The notes below the pieces were generated by a model. It searched no databases, was not told the origin of the DNA, and saw only the letters and a program-made list of their open reading frames with translations. From the NCBI GenBank assembly GCA_017303355.1, contig JAFLCU010000003.1:62001-126000 (forward strand): a stretch of DNA of 64,000 nucleotides, written 5' to 3'. This document shows, piece by piece, positions 1-7,763 of this stretch. The stretch is from Caulobacterales bacterium (lineage in GTDB: Bacteria; Pseudomonadota; Alphaproteobacteria; Caulobacterales; Aquidulcibacteraceae). Both the position numbers and the translations under genes were made by a program. The stretch's first letter is position 1. Every line of letters begins with the position of its first letter.

Positions 1-1
1 T

Positions 2-682
2 AGCGCGGCGCTGGCCAGCGCGATCGACCTTGCACAGAGCTTGGCGAACGTCTCGGTCAGCGGCCTAATGGGCTATGATCCCCACGTGCCGAAGATGAGC
101 GATCCCGATCAGGCCTACGCCGCGTCGCAAGCGCTCTATCGCGCCGCGATCGACGTGATCGGCGCAAAGCTTGGCGTCGAGGGCATGACGTTCAACGGCG
201 CCGGAAGCCCGACATACACGCGCCACGCGCAAGGCACGGTCGCCAATGAAGTGTCCGTCGGCTCGGCGTTCGTCAAACCGGTTGATTTCGACACGCCGGC
301 GCTCGCCCGCCACACGCCGGCGTCATTCATCGCAACGCCTGTGATCAAGGCGACGAGCCGCATGGCGCTGCCAGGCAACGAGTGGCTGACCGGGTCGCTG
401 AGCTTCATGGACCCTAATGCGGCGCGCGCCTTCTTCATTTACGGCGGCCATTGGCTGGCTACGCCGGAATCGCCGCCCGGGCTACAATTCAGCGATCTCT
501 ACGGCCGTTCGAGCAACCAGGAAATGCTGACAGGCTCCGCGCGCGTGGCGCTGACGCCCGACGATTACGTGTTCTTTCGTCCCAACCAAAGCGAAGCGGT
601 GTTCCTTCAGTTCGGCGACATCGCGCTGTTCGACGGAGAAAAAATCACCGGCTATTGGCCGACTTTTCCGGTGTCGGCCTGA
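2..682 (+). CDS. C-terminal part of a DSD1/alanine-racemase-fold PLP-dependent enzyme (5' end outside window)
   Basis: The reading frame is open from the left edge to a TGA at 680-682, so only the last ~226 residues are present. The early part contains the strand motif GLMGYDPHVPK. The C-terminal part has a segment around LTPDDYVFFRPNQSE followed by a short beta-rich end (ALFDGEKITGYWPTF). Both are typical of the fold-III PLP enzymes annotated as DSD1 family, D-threonine aldolase or D-serine dehydratase-like amino-acid deaminases. The PLP lysine would lie upstream, outside the window. The TTG at 41 is an internal codon rather than the start, because the frame continues upstream with sensible protein sequence. 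The substrate cannot be predicted. The family call is fairly firm; the exact activity is not. Confidence 0.72.
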   Translation, partial: SAALASAIDLAQSLANVSVSGLMGYDPHVPKMSDPDQAYAASQALYRAAIDVIGAKLGVEGMTFNGAGSPTYTRHAQGTVANEVSVGSAFVKPVDFDTPALARHTPASFIATPVIKATSRMALPGNEWLTGSLSFMDPNAARAFFIYGGHWLATPESPPGLQFSDLYGRSSNQEMLTGSARVALTPDDYVFFRPNQSEAVFLQFGDIALFDGEKITGYWPTFPVSA

Positions 683-1062
683 TGGCCATGAATAGGCGCC
701 CGTGCGCAATGATGCACGCGCGGCCGAAGAGTTAACTAGTTTCAAACGGCTGAGGGCCGCAACCTCCGCTCCAGCAAGCACGTACGCGCGCTACTGACTC
801 CGAGCGACGTAAGCGTCGCTTTTGCGCCCCACGACATCAACAAGATCGCCAATAGCCACGTGCGGCGGAGAGGCCTAGGAACATGGACTTGGGCGTTTCG
901 CGGCCGCCCGCAAATAACCAACCCAAGCTCGCGCACGCGTCGAACGATCGTTGGCGGCTCGGCTGCTTAGCCGCGAACGCCGACGCTTCGTTGGCGCAAG
1001 GAAACGCCGCCTCCTCGCTCGACACCACAATCCGTATTCGCAGAACGGAATGGCAGAGCCCG
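683..1062. other. Intergenic, no gene recognised
   Basis: About 380 bases lie between the PLP-enzyme stop and the convergent stop of the saccharopine-dehydrogenase-like gene. Open frames here are short and have no recognisable motif. I see no tRNA, no strong hairpin with a T-tract and no repeat shared with the rest of the window. Confidence 0.6.
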
Positions 1063-2193
1063 TTACGCCGCAGACTTCGACGTGTGTCGCATGGGCGCCG
1101 GCTGCTGCAACCCACAATCCGACAACACGTTCAGCAGCTGCCGCGCGCCGAACACCTGTGCCGGAGACACGAAGCCTTTCTGCCGCACGTCGCCGGAAAG
1201 CAGTTGCCGCGCCCCTTCCGTGATGAACGCGCCGGTCTGCTCATAGGGCGCCGATCCGTAAAGGACGATCTCGCGCGCGCCAAACGCGCCCCGCGCCCGA
1301 CAGGAAAGCACGCTCCGGTTCACGTCCAGGTCTTCGCGCGGCGGCGTCACCGCGATGGCGCTCGCCCAGGCATTTGTCATCGCTTCGAGTTCCGCCAGAG
1401 ATTTGCCGGGCGCGGCCTCCTGATACTTGCGGGTGCAGTCCAGGATCCAGTCGACCATCGGTCCGGCCTGAAAGGCGACAACGACGCGGCAGTTGCGCAC
1501 GCGCGGATCGCGCTCGTACCAGATCGGCTCGGCGCCACCGCCCCACGGCAATCCGCGCAGCACTTCGTGGATATGAGGCATCGCAATCGACACCGAGGCG
1601 CCGGCCGGCCAAGGCTCAAGCTGCTTGTTCGCCAACCGGTACTGGGTCTTGGTGACCATGCGCAGGAACGAATGCGTCGATGCGATCGTCGGCGCACTGC
1701 CCGGACTGTAAACGACGTCGAGAGAATCGATGCCGCCGTCCTCCAGCGCGAGTTCGCAGGCGAGCTGTCCGGCCGCCCACATGTAGGCGAGCGCCGGACA
1801 GGCGATGCGGTCGACCTTGGCGAACGCCTCGCCGAAGGTGTCGCGCACATCGAGCATCCAGTCGGTCTCGCCGGTGGTGTCGAGATAGTGGCAACGGGCG
1901 TCGAGCGCGGCCTCGATCACCGGGCGGCCGAGCTGCCCGAACGGGCCCGTCACATTGATGACGATCTTCGCACCGCTGAACAGAGCGGCAAGCGATTCAC
2001 GGTCGTGCGTCACCGGCTCGATGCGCGCGTGCGCGCGCGCCGAGGGGGGCAGCACGCCAACCGCGGCCTCCAGGCGGGCGCGGTCCCGGCCAGCCGCGAC
2101 GAACGTCATGCCGCGCGCCGCCAGTCTTTCCATGATGATTTGGCCAGTATAGCCGCTGGCGCCGTACACGACGATGTCGTTATCCTTGGACAT
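1063..2193 (-). CDS. Saccharopine dehydrogenase-like / trans-acting enoyl-reductase-type oxidoreductase
   Basis: A 376-residue protein. It opens with a Rossmann nucleotide-binding strand and glycine turn (VVYGASGYTGQ, residues 8-18). NVTGPFGQLG follows near residue 80 and YLDTTGE near residue 108, the usual landmarks of the saccharopine dehydrogenase-like NAD(P)-binding family that includes trans-acting enoyl reductases. Its start lies 12 bases beyond the stop of the upstream AMP-ligase gene, so it is the last gene of a four-gene operon with acyl-CoA dehydrogenase, thiolase and ligase. It probably reduces or isomerises an intermediate of the same acyl-CoA pathway. Family membership is clear from motifs; substrate and reaction are inference. 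Confidence 0.8.
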   Translation of the reverse strand: MSKDNDIVVYGASGYTGQIIMERLAARGMTFVAAGRDRARLEAAVGVLPPSARAHARIEPVTHDRESLAALFSGAKIVINVTGPFGQLGRPVIEAALDARCHYLDTTGETDWMLDVRDTFGEAFAKVDRIACPALAYMWAAGQLACELALEDGGIDSLDVVYSPGSAPTIASTHSFLRMVTKTQYRLANKQLEPWPAGASVSIAMPHIHEVLRGLPWGGGAEPIWYERDPRVRNCRVVVAFQAGPMVDWILDCTRKYQEAAPGKSLAELEAMTNAWASAIAVTPPREDLDVNRSVLSCRARGAFGAREIVLYGSAPYEQTGAFITEGARQLLSGDVRQKGFVSPAQVFGARQLLNVLSDCGLQQPAPMRHTSKSAA

Positions 2194-2205
2194 GACGTTT
2201 TCCTT

Positions 2206-3828
2206 TCACGGAGAGGGACGGGATCCAAACGGCGCAATGCGCTCGGCGCCGTTCGTCGAGGCGCGGTAGATTTCCGCGCTGGCGTCCTGGAGCGCCTCCA
2301 GGAGAAATCGCTCCTGCGGCTTCTCCGACGCGGTTTTCGGAATCGCGTCGAGGACTTGCAGGTAACTGGGCACGAAATTCGGCTCGAGCCGTATGCGGCA
2401 CGCCTCGAAGACGGCGGCTGCATCGAATTTCGACCGGTCCACCACGATGGCGGCGACGACGTCGTTCTCACCCGGCGCTCCGCTCGCCGCGGGAACGCCG
2501 TAAACGTACACGTCGCTGATCTGGGCGTTCTCCGCCAGCGCGCGCTCCACGAAGCCGGGATTGATGAAATCGCCGTTGCGCCGGATGCCGCCACCCTTGC
2601 GATGGTCGAAGAATAGCCAGCCATCGGCGTCGCGATGACAGATGTCGCCGCTATGCAACCGGCCGCCACTGGTCTTCGCGGCGGAGGCCGCGGCGTTGCC
2701 GAAATAAGCGACGCTGGCGGCCTCGCCAGAAGCCGGACGGCTGATGAGTTCGCCCGAGACGCCGGCGGGGCATTCGCGCCCCGCCTCGTCGACGATGCGC
2801 ATCTCGAGATTCGCCGGCGGTTTGCCGAACGAGCCCACCGGACCGACGCCAAGCGGCTTGAAGGCGAGACCGCCCTCGATGGCGCCGTAGGCTTCGAGGA
2901 TGGCGACGCCGAACCGCTTCTCGAAGCTCTCCCAGATTGCCGCGGGCATGCCGGAGCTGAGCACGAATTTCACCGGGTTGTCGGCGTCGTCGGCGCGTGG
3001 CGGCTCGCTGTAGATCGCCGTCGCCATCCCGCCTAGCAGATTGAAGAAGGTGCACTCGTACTTGCGCGTGATATCCCACAACCGCGTTTTCGTGAATTTT
3101 CTGCTGAAGACCGCGCGCTGTCCCACCCGCAAGGCGGAGGCGAGCGTCATCAATTGGGCATTTCCGTGCGTGAGCGACAGGCCCGTATAAGGACGCTCTT
3201 GATCGGCGATGCCCAGCGATGCGGTCAGGAAAGTCGCCGCACCGTAGCGGACGTTGGGAAAAACTACGCCCTTCGGATCGCCCGTGGTGCCGGACGTATA
3301 GATAATCTGCAACGGATCGTCTGGCGAGCGCAGGCGCATATCGATCCACTGTTGCGGCGCACTCAGAATTTCGCGGATGTCGCGGGCGCCCGCGGTTTGG
3401 GGCGCGTCGAGCGACCAGACCCACTCGAGCGCTGGGATCGACGCGCGTATCTCGTCGACCTGCGGGAAGCAATAATCCGCGCAGACCATGCCGCGGCATC
3501 CGGAATTGTTCAGGGTAAACGCAAGCTTCGCCCCCCGCGTGCGCGGATCGATCGGCACGAAGACCAAGCCTGTCAGCGACGCCGCGATCATGAGTTCGAT
3601 GAATTCCGGATGGTTCTGCAGCAGGATGGCGAACCGGTCGCCGTATTGCATGCCGGACGATATGAGCGCGGCCGCCAGCTTGTTCGCGTTCGCCCAGAGC
3701 TGTGCATAGGTGCGCACTTCGTCGGCGCCCACGCCGCCACCTTCAAACGTCACCACGTCGAGGTCCGGACGGGTCTCGGCGCGCGCCGCGATCAGATCCG
3801 CGAGCAGGAGTTCATTGCGTACGGGCAC
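2206..3828 (-). CDS. AMP-dependent acyl-CoA synthetase/ligase
   Basis: A 540-residue ANL-superfamily enzyme that would activate a carboxylic acid with ATP to acyl-AMP and then to acyl-CoA. The phosphate-binding signature IYTSGTTGDPKGV is intact. The adenylate region AYGAIEGG and the hinge region near HSGDICHRDADGWLFF follow in the right order. The open frame extends much further upstream, but the likely start is the GTG at 3828. It sits five bases after an AGGAG ribosome-binding site and eight bases after the thiolase stop, and residues upstream of it look non-coding. It resembles crotonobetaine/carnitine-CoA ligase-type enzymes, but substrate cannot be assigned. It is the third gene of the acyl-CoA operon. 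Confidence 0.87.
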   Translation of the reverse strand: MPVRNELLLADLIAARAETRPDLDVVTFEGGGVGADEVRTYAQLWANANKLAAALISSGMQYGDRFAILLQNHPEFIELMIAASLTGLVFVPIDPRTRGAKLAFTLNNSGCRGMVCADYCFPQVDEIRASIPALEWVWSLDAPQTAGARDIREILSAPQQWIDMRLRSPDDPLQIIYTSGTTGDPKGVVFPNVRYGAATFLTASLGIADQERPYTGLSLTHGNAQLMTLASALRVGQRAVFSRKFTKTRLWDITRKYECTFFNLLGGMATAIYSEPPRADDADNPVKFVLSSGMPAAIWESFEKRFGVAILEAYGAIEGGLAFKPLGVGPVGSFGKPPANLEMRIVDEAGRECPAGVSGELISRPASGEAASVAYFGNAAASAAKTSGGRLHSGDICHRDADGWLFFDHRKGGGIRRNGDFINPGFVERALAENAQISDVYVYGVPAASGAPGENDVVAAIVVDRSKFDAAAVFEACRIRLEPNFVPSYLQVLDAIPKTASEKPQERFLLEALQDASAEIYRASTNGAERIAPFGSRPSP

Positions 3829-3836
3829 ATCGTCTC

Positions 3837-5072
3837 CTATTGGCCCATGAGGATGGTGACGCATTGGGCAGCGGCGTCGATGCCAATGTTTCCGCCGCCG
3901 TTGTGACAAAGCCCTACGCGCGCGCCCTCTACCTGGCGCGCCCCCGCGCGGCCTTGAATCTGATCGACGATCTCCACGACCTGAGCGATGCCCGTCGCGC
4001 CGATCGGGTGTCCCTTGCGGAGCAAGCCGCCCGATGTGCTGACCGGAATCCGACCTCCGAGCTTTGTCGCGCCGTCCGCAACCAGCCGCCCGCCCTCGCC
4101 CTTCGCGCAGAGGCCGATGGACTCGTAGGCGATGATTTCCGCCGGCGCCGATGCGTCGTGCAGCTCGACGAGACTGAGGTCCTCCGGGCCGACGGCCGCC
4201 TCGTCGTACGCTTCGCGCGCGCACACTTCGGAAAGACCGTCCGCCCCGCTCTCGTGGTCCCATCCCGAACGCAAGACGCTTGAGGCGATCCGCACCGCCT
4301 TCGTGAGGCCCAGTGCTCTCATCTTTTTCTCGCTGACGATCACGGCCGCCGCGGCTCCGTCGCCAATCGGCGAACACATGGGTCGTGTCAGGGGTTCGGC
4401 GATGGTAGGTGCGGCCAGCACCTCTTCCACGCTCATCGTCTCACGAAACTGCGCACGGGGATTGAGCGAGCCGTGGCACGCGTTCTTGGCCGATACCATC
4501 GCGAATTGTTCGACGGTCGTACCGAACCGGGCCATGTGCGCGCGCGCCGCGGCGGCATAGATATCCATGAACATGGATCGGTTTTGACCGGCGCCCTTCG
4601 AAGCCTGGCTTGCGCCGCTCGCCGCCGCCGACCGCTGCAGATTCTCCATGATGGATTTGAGGTGTTCGACGTCCACCGCGCCCATGAAAGCGCCGAAGAC
4701 CTTGGACTTGTCCTCAAAGTACATTTTCTCCGCGCCACACGCGAGCACGACGTCATAAGCGCCCGATGTCACCATCGCGCAGGCTTGGTTGAACGCCGTC
4801 GAGGCGCTCGCGCACGCGTTTTCCACGTTCACAACGGGAATAGCGCCGATGCCAATTGCCCGCAGCGCAACCTGACCGCGGATGCATTCCTGGCCGGTGA
4901 GCACGCCGGCGGCGGCATTGGCCATCCAGGCCGCCTCGATGTCGGTTGCTTCCATGCCCGCGTCCGTCAGTGCGGCAAGGATCGCGTCGCCGGTTATGGC
5001 CTTAAGGCCGCGCTCCATCATTCGGCCGAAGGACGTCATCCCGACTCCGGCGACATAGGCGTTCATTTTCAT
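3837..5072 (-). CDS. Thiolase family protein (acetyl-CoA acetyltransferase-like)
   Basis: A 411-residue condensing-enzyme fold protein. The nucleophile region reads VENACASAS near residue 87, the downstream HPIGATG motif carries the catalytic histidine, and the C-terminus has LCHNGGGNIG. These features fit the SCP-x/acetyl-CoA acetyltransferase-like branch better than classical FadA, whose C-terminus has a CxGGGxG loop. It would cleave a 3-ketoacyl-CoA with CoA, following the acyl-CoA dehydrogenase encoded just upstream (27-base gap). The start MKMNAYVAG is the one used; the second ATG two codons later is equally possible. Confidence 0.86.
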   Translation of the reverse strand: MKMNAYVAGVGMTSFGRMMERGLKAITGDAILAALTDAGMEATDIEAAWMANAAAGVLTGQECIRGQVALRAIGIGAIPVVNVENACASASTAFNQACAMVTSGAYDVVLACGAEKMYFEDKSKVFGAFMGAVDVEHLKSIMENLQRSAAASGASQASKGAGQNRSMFMDIYAAAARAHMARFGTTVEQFAMVSAKNACHGSLNPRAQFRETMSVEEVLAAPTIAEPLTRPMCSPIGDGAAAAVIVSEKKMRALGLTKAVRIASSVLRSGWDHESGADGLSEVCAREAYDEAAVGPEDLSLVELHDASAPAEIIAYESIGLCAKGEGGRLVADGATKLGGRIPVSTSGGLLRKGHPIGATGIAQVVEIVDQIQGRAGARQVEGARVGLCHNGGGNIGIDAAAQCVTILMGQ

Positions 5073-5099
5073 GTCATGTGCTCCGGATCCACGGCCGTC

Positions 5100-6401
5100 C
5101 TAAAATCGCGCGGCGGCGGCCATGCCGAGAACCTCGTTGCACCCGTCCTCGATCATCGAGATGCGGGCGTCGCGGAAAATTTTCTCGATTGGGCAGTCGC
5201 GGGAAATGCCCGCGCCGCCGAACAATTGCAGCGCATCGCTGGCGACATCGAACGCCGCTTGCGTGGAGGTCACCTTCGAGGCGATGGCCAATTCAAGCAG
5301 CGGCGTGACCCGCGTTGCATTGATGCGGGTGACGCGCTGATTCAGTGCGCGCGCAGCCTCCACTGAACGAAACATCCGGAACAGACGCGCCTTCACGCTC
5401 TGGTGCGCGAATATCGGCACGTCACCCTGGATGCGCGTCTTGGCATAGTCCAACGCCAGATCGAGCGCGGCGCGCGCGCAGCCAACGAAGGTCGTGCCCA
5501 TGCTGGCGTTCGCTAGGCTCAGCACTTGGTCGGTGACAGCGCGGTACGCCTCAGGCGGGGCGACCATGCAATCCGCCGACACTCTGAGATCTTCAAAGAA
5601 TATCTCGCCCTGATTTAACGGCCGCTGGCCAATCTTGTCGGTCGGCTTTCCCCGCGTCACCCCGCCCTCATTCAGCGGAACGACGAACACCGCATTGCCC
5701 GGACGACCGTCGCCCATATCGACGGCGCAGAAGAGCGCCGCCGCTTGCGCGATCGTCCCGTTCGAAACCCAGGCCGACTTTTGGCCGGTGATGACGAAGT
5801 GATTGCCATCGCGCCGGGCCACACAATTCGGCTTGTTAGAATGCCCGCCCGCTTGCCTCAATACGCCGTTGAAATCGATGAAATCGGAGCCGTGATCGGG
5901 CTCGGTGATCGCCCAGCAGCCCAGCGTTCCTTGCGGAAACCGCTCGCACAGCGCCGGATTTCCCGACATCTGGGCCATCATGGCGGGAAACGCCGCCACA
6001 CCCAGCGCGATCGCGAGGCCGGAATCGCCCCACCCCATCTCTTCGCCGACAATGCAACGCAACCGCGCTCGCTCTTGCGGCGGCATGTCGCTGTCCGCAT
6101 CCAATGCGTCGAGTCCGAGTTCGCGATGCTTAGCGAACACATCCCACAGGATGGACTTGGCCGCAATCACGTCGGCGGCGTTCAGCTTGTCGAGCGCCAC
6201 GCCCGCCGGACGCATCACGTCCCGAGCGAATCTGTGTGCCGTTTCCCACGACGCGCGCTCGAAATCCGTATATCCCGGATCCTCGTCAAATGCTGGCAAC
6301 GCCATGCCAAGCCTCCCATTCTCGCGCAGGCGTTGCGCGATCAGAACGGCGTCATTTTGCGCGAGCGTGATCGTCGGGGAATGATCGACCTCGCCATTCA
6401 C
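5100..6401 (-). CDS. Acyl-CoA dehydrogenase
   Basis: A 433-residue flavoprotein of the acyl-CoA dehydrogenase family, which introduces a 2,3-double bond into acyl-CoA and passes electrons to ETF. The N-terminal helical domain, the middle beta domain (GCWAITEPDHGSD; NGTIAQAAALF) and the C-terminal helical domain ending in QLFGGAGISRDCPIEK are in the expected order. It is the first gene of the four-gene minus-strand operon. Its start is 50 bases from that of the divergent AraC-type regulator, so the regulator probably controls this promoter. The substrate is unknown. Confidence 0.88.
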   Translation of the reverse strand: MNGEVDHSPTITLAQNDAVLIAQRLRENGRLGMALPAFDEDPGYTDFERASWETAHRFARDVMRPAGVALDKLNAADVIAAKSILWDVFAKHRELGLDALDADSDMPPQERARLRCIVGEEMGWGDSGLAIALGVAAFPAMMAQMSGNPALCERFPQGTLGCWAITEPDHGSDFIDFNGVLRQAGGHSNKPNCVARRDGNHFVITGQKSAWVSNGTIAQAAALFCAVDMGDGRPGNAVFVVPLNEGGVTRGKPTDKIGQRPLNQGEIFFEDLRVSADCMVAPPEAYRAVTDQVLSLANASMGTTFVGCARAALDLALDYAKTRIQGDVPIFAHQSVKARLFRMFRSVEAARALNQRVTRINATRVTPLLELAIASKVTSTQAAFDVASDALQLFGGAGISRDCPIEKIFRDARISMIEDGCNEVLGMAAAARF

Positions 6402-6451
6402 TTGACATTTCCCGCCATTGGGTTTGCCATCGTCGGCGGCGCCGGGCGCCC

Positions 6452-7498
6452 ATGCGAGACGCGGTCATGCGCCTAGAGACGCTGAGCCAGATTCACTTTC
6501 CGAACATCAGCGTCCGCATCATGGCGTCGGTTCTGGACGAGAACGGCATCGATCCCACACGCGCCGCGCTTCTCGCGGGGCTTTCACAGCAAGATGTCGA
6601 AGCGCCGAACCGCGCGATCACTGGCCAGCAAGAGCTCGATTTCCAGCGGGCCTTCGTCGAACTCACGCCGGGCGCGCGCAATATCTGGTTTCAAGCCGGG
6701 CTCAGGTATCGGCTACTTGCCTACGGGCCGTTCGGGTTTGCGATGATGACTGCGCGGACGCTCCGCCGCGCACTGGAGTTCTCCGGTCTTTTTCGAGACC
6801 TGCACTTCTCGCTCATGACCCATGGCGCCCTCCTCAAAGACGGCCGCTTGCGCGGCATCACCATGGACGCCGCGCTAGCGCCAGAGTCCCTGCGCGAGTT
6901 TTCGATCTATCGCGACCTCGGCGCCGTGACGACGATGCTGAACGACCTCTGGCAGGGGCCGTTTCCCTTCACACAGATCGCGCTTGCGTTGCCTGAGCCG
7001 CCCGCGCGGGCGGCGTTCGACCACGCGCTGCAAACGCCACTACGGTTCGGTGCGTCGCAAAGCGCGTGGATGTGGGCCGACGACCTCGAAGACGTGCTTT
7101 TGCCAATGGGCAACGCGGTTTGCGAGGAGGCGTACGAACGCCAGTGCAGGGACATCGTCGCGTCCTGCAAGTTCGACACCTCCTTTGCGCAGTCTTGTCT
7201 TGAAATACAATTGCGCTCGGGCGGCGCCTATCTCACGTCGGAACAGCTTGCCGCCGCCATGCACGTATCGGAACGCACGCTGCAACGCCGTCTGCATGCG
7301 GACGGCTTGTCCTATCGCGCCATCCTGGACAAGGCGCGCTTCAGTCATGCGCGCGAACTTCTGCGCAAGACCGCACTGACTGTCGAGCAAGTCGCGGCGA
7401 CGCTCGGCTATTCGGAACCGGCTGCATTCACGCACGCTTTCGCACGCTGGTCAGGCGAAAGCCCCACAGCGTTTCGCCGGTCGCCGATCGACAATTGA
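6452..7498 (+). CDS. AraC-family transcriptional regulator (arabinose-binding-domain type)
   Basis: A 348-residue regulator. The N-terminal ~190 residues resemble the ligand-binding domain of the OruR/ArgR-like AraC branch (FQRAFVELTPGARNIWFQ, YGPFGFAMMT). The C-terminal ~100 residues hold the two helix-turn-helix motifs (QLAAAMHVSERTLQRRLHAD and VEQVAATLGYSEPAAFTHAF). It is divergent from the acyl-CoA operon with a 50-base gap, so it is the likely activator or repressor of those genes, sensing a pathway acid or acyl-CoA. An in-frame ATG five codons later (6467) is an alternative start. The family call is firm; the target is inferred from position. Confidence 0.88.
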   Translation: MRDAVMRLETLSQIHFPNISVRIMASVLDENGIDPTRAALLAGLSQQDVEAPNRAITGQQELDFQRAFVELTPGARNIWFQAGLRYRLLAYGPFGFAMMTARTLRRALEFSGLFRDLHFSLMTHGALLKDGRLRGITMDAALAPESLREFSIYRDLGAVTTMLNDLWQGPFPFTQIALALPEPPARAAFDHALQTPLRFGASQSAWMWADDLEDVLLPMGNAVCEEAYERQCRDIVASCKFDTSFAQSCLEIQLRSGGAYLTSEQLAAAMHVSERTLQRRLHADGLSYRAILDKARFSHARELLRKTALTVEQVAATLGYSEPAAFTHAFARWSGESPTAFRRSPIDN

Positions 7499-7509
7499 GC
7501 GCGACAGAC

Positions 7510-7634
7510 GACGAAATCTCGGACCTTTGCGCGCGTAATGCGCTTTCTGAATACGACCTCGCCTTCCGCATCGCCGCCATGCGCCTGAACACGCTCTTCG
7601 CGATATCGAGACCGACTGTGACAACGCTCTGTAT
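7510..7634 (-). pseudogene. Frameshifted N-terminal remnant of an IS110-type transposase
   Basis: On the minus strand the sequence reads VVTVGLDIAKSVF (7625 down to 7587). The frame then shifts by one base and continues as QAHGGDAEGEVVFRKR and ITRAKVRDFV, ending near 7510. Joined, these match the characteristic start of IS110-family DEDD transposases (VGLDIAKxVFQxHG followed by VxFRKR). The expected start codon position reads ATA. Only about 42 of some 340 codons survive, and the similarity stops 12 bases before the AraC-gene stop. It cannot encode a functional protein. Confidence 0.78.
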
Positions 7635-7763
7635 GCTGCGGCCCACAGCATCAATAAAAACGGTTATCAGCGCTCGCGCGCCTGAAAGCGGACATTCAAT
7701 CCGCAAACGTCACATAGCCTCCGTTCTCGAAGTGAGCTCTCATTGGCTCAAGAGAAAGCGGCA

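Noticed and set aside
883..2616. 577-codon plus-strand open frame
   Set aside because: It is antisense to the saccharopine-dehydrogenase-like and ligase genes, both of which have clear family motifs. The translation is arginine-rich without any domain, as expected of a GC-rich shadow frame.
3829..4377. N-terminal extension of the AMP-ligase frame
   Set aside because: It overlaps the thiolase gene in another frame, is Arg/Gly-rich and lacks similarity to ligases. The GTG at 3828 has a proper ribosome-binding site.
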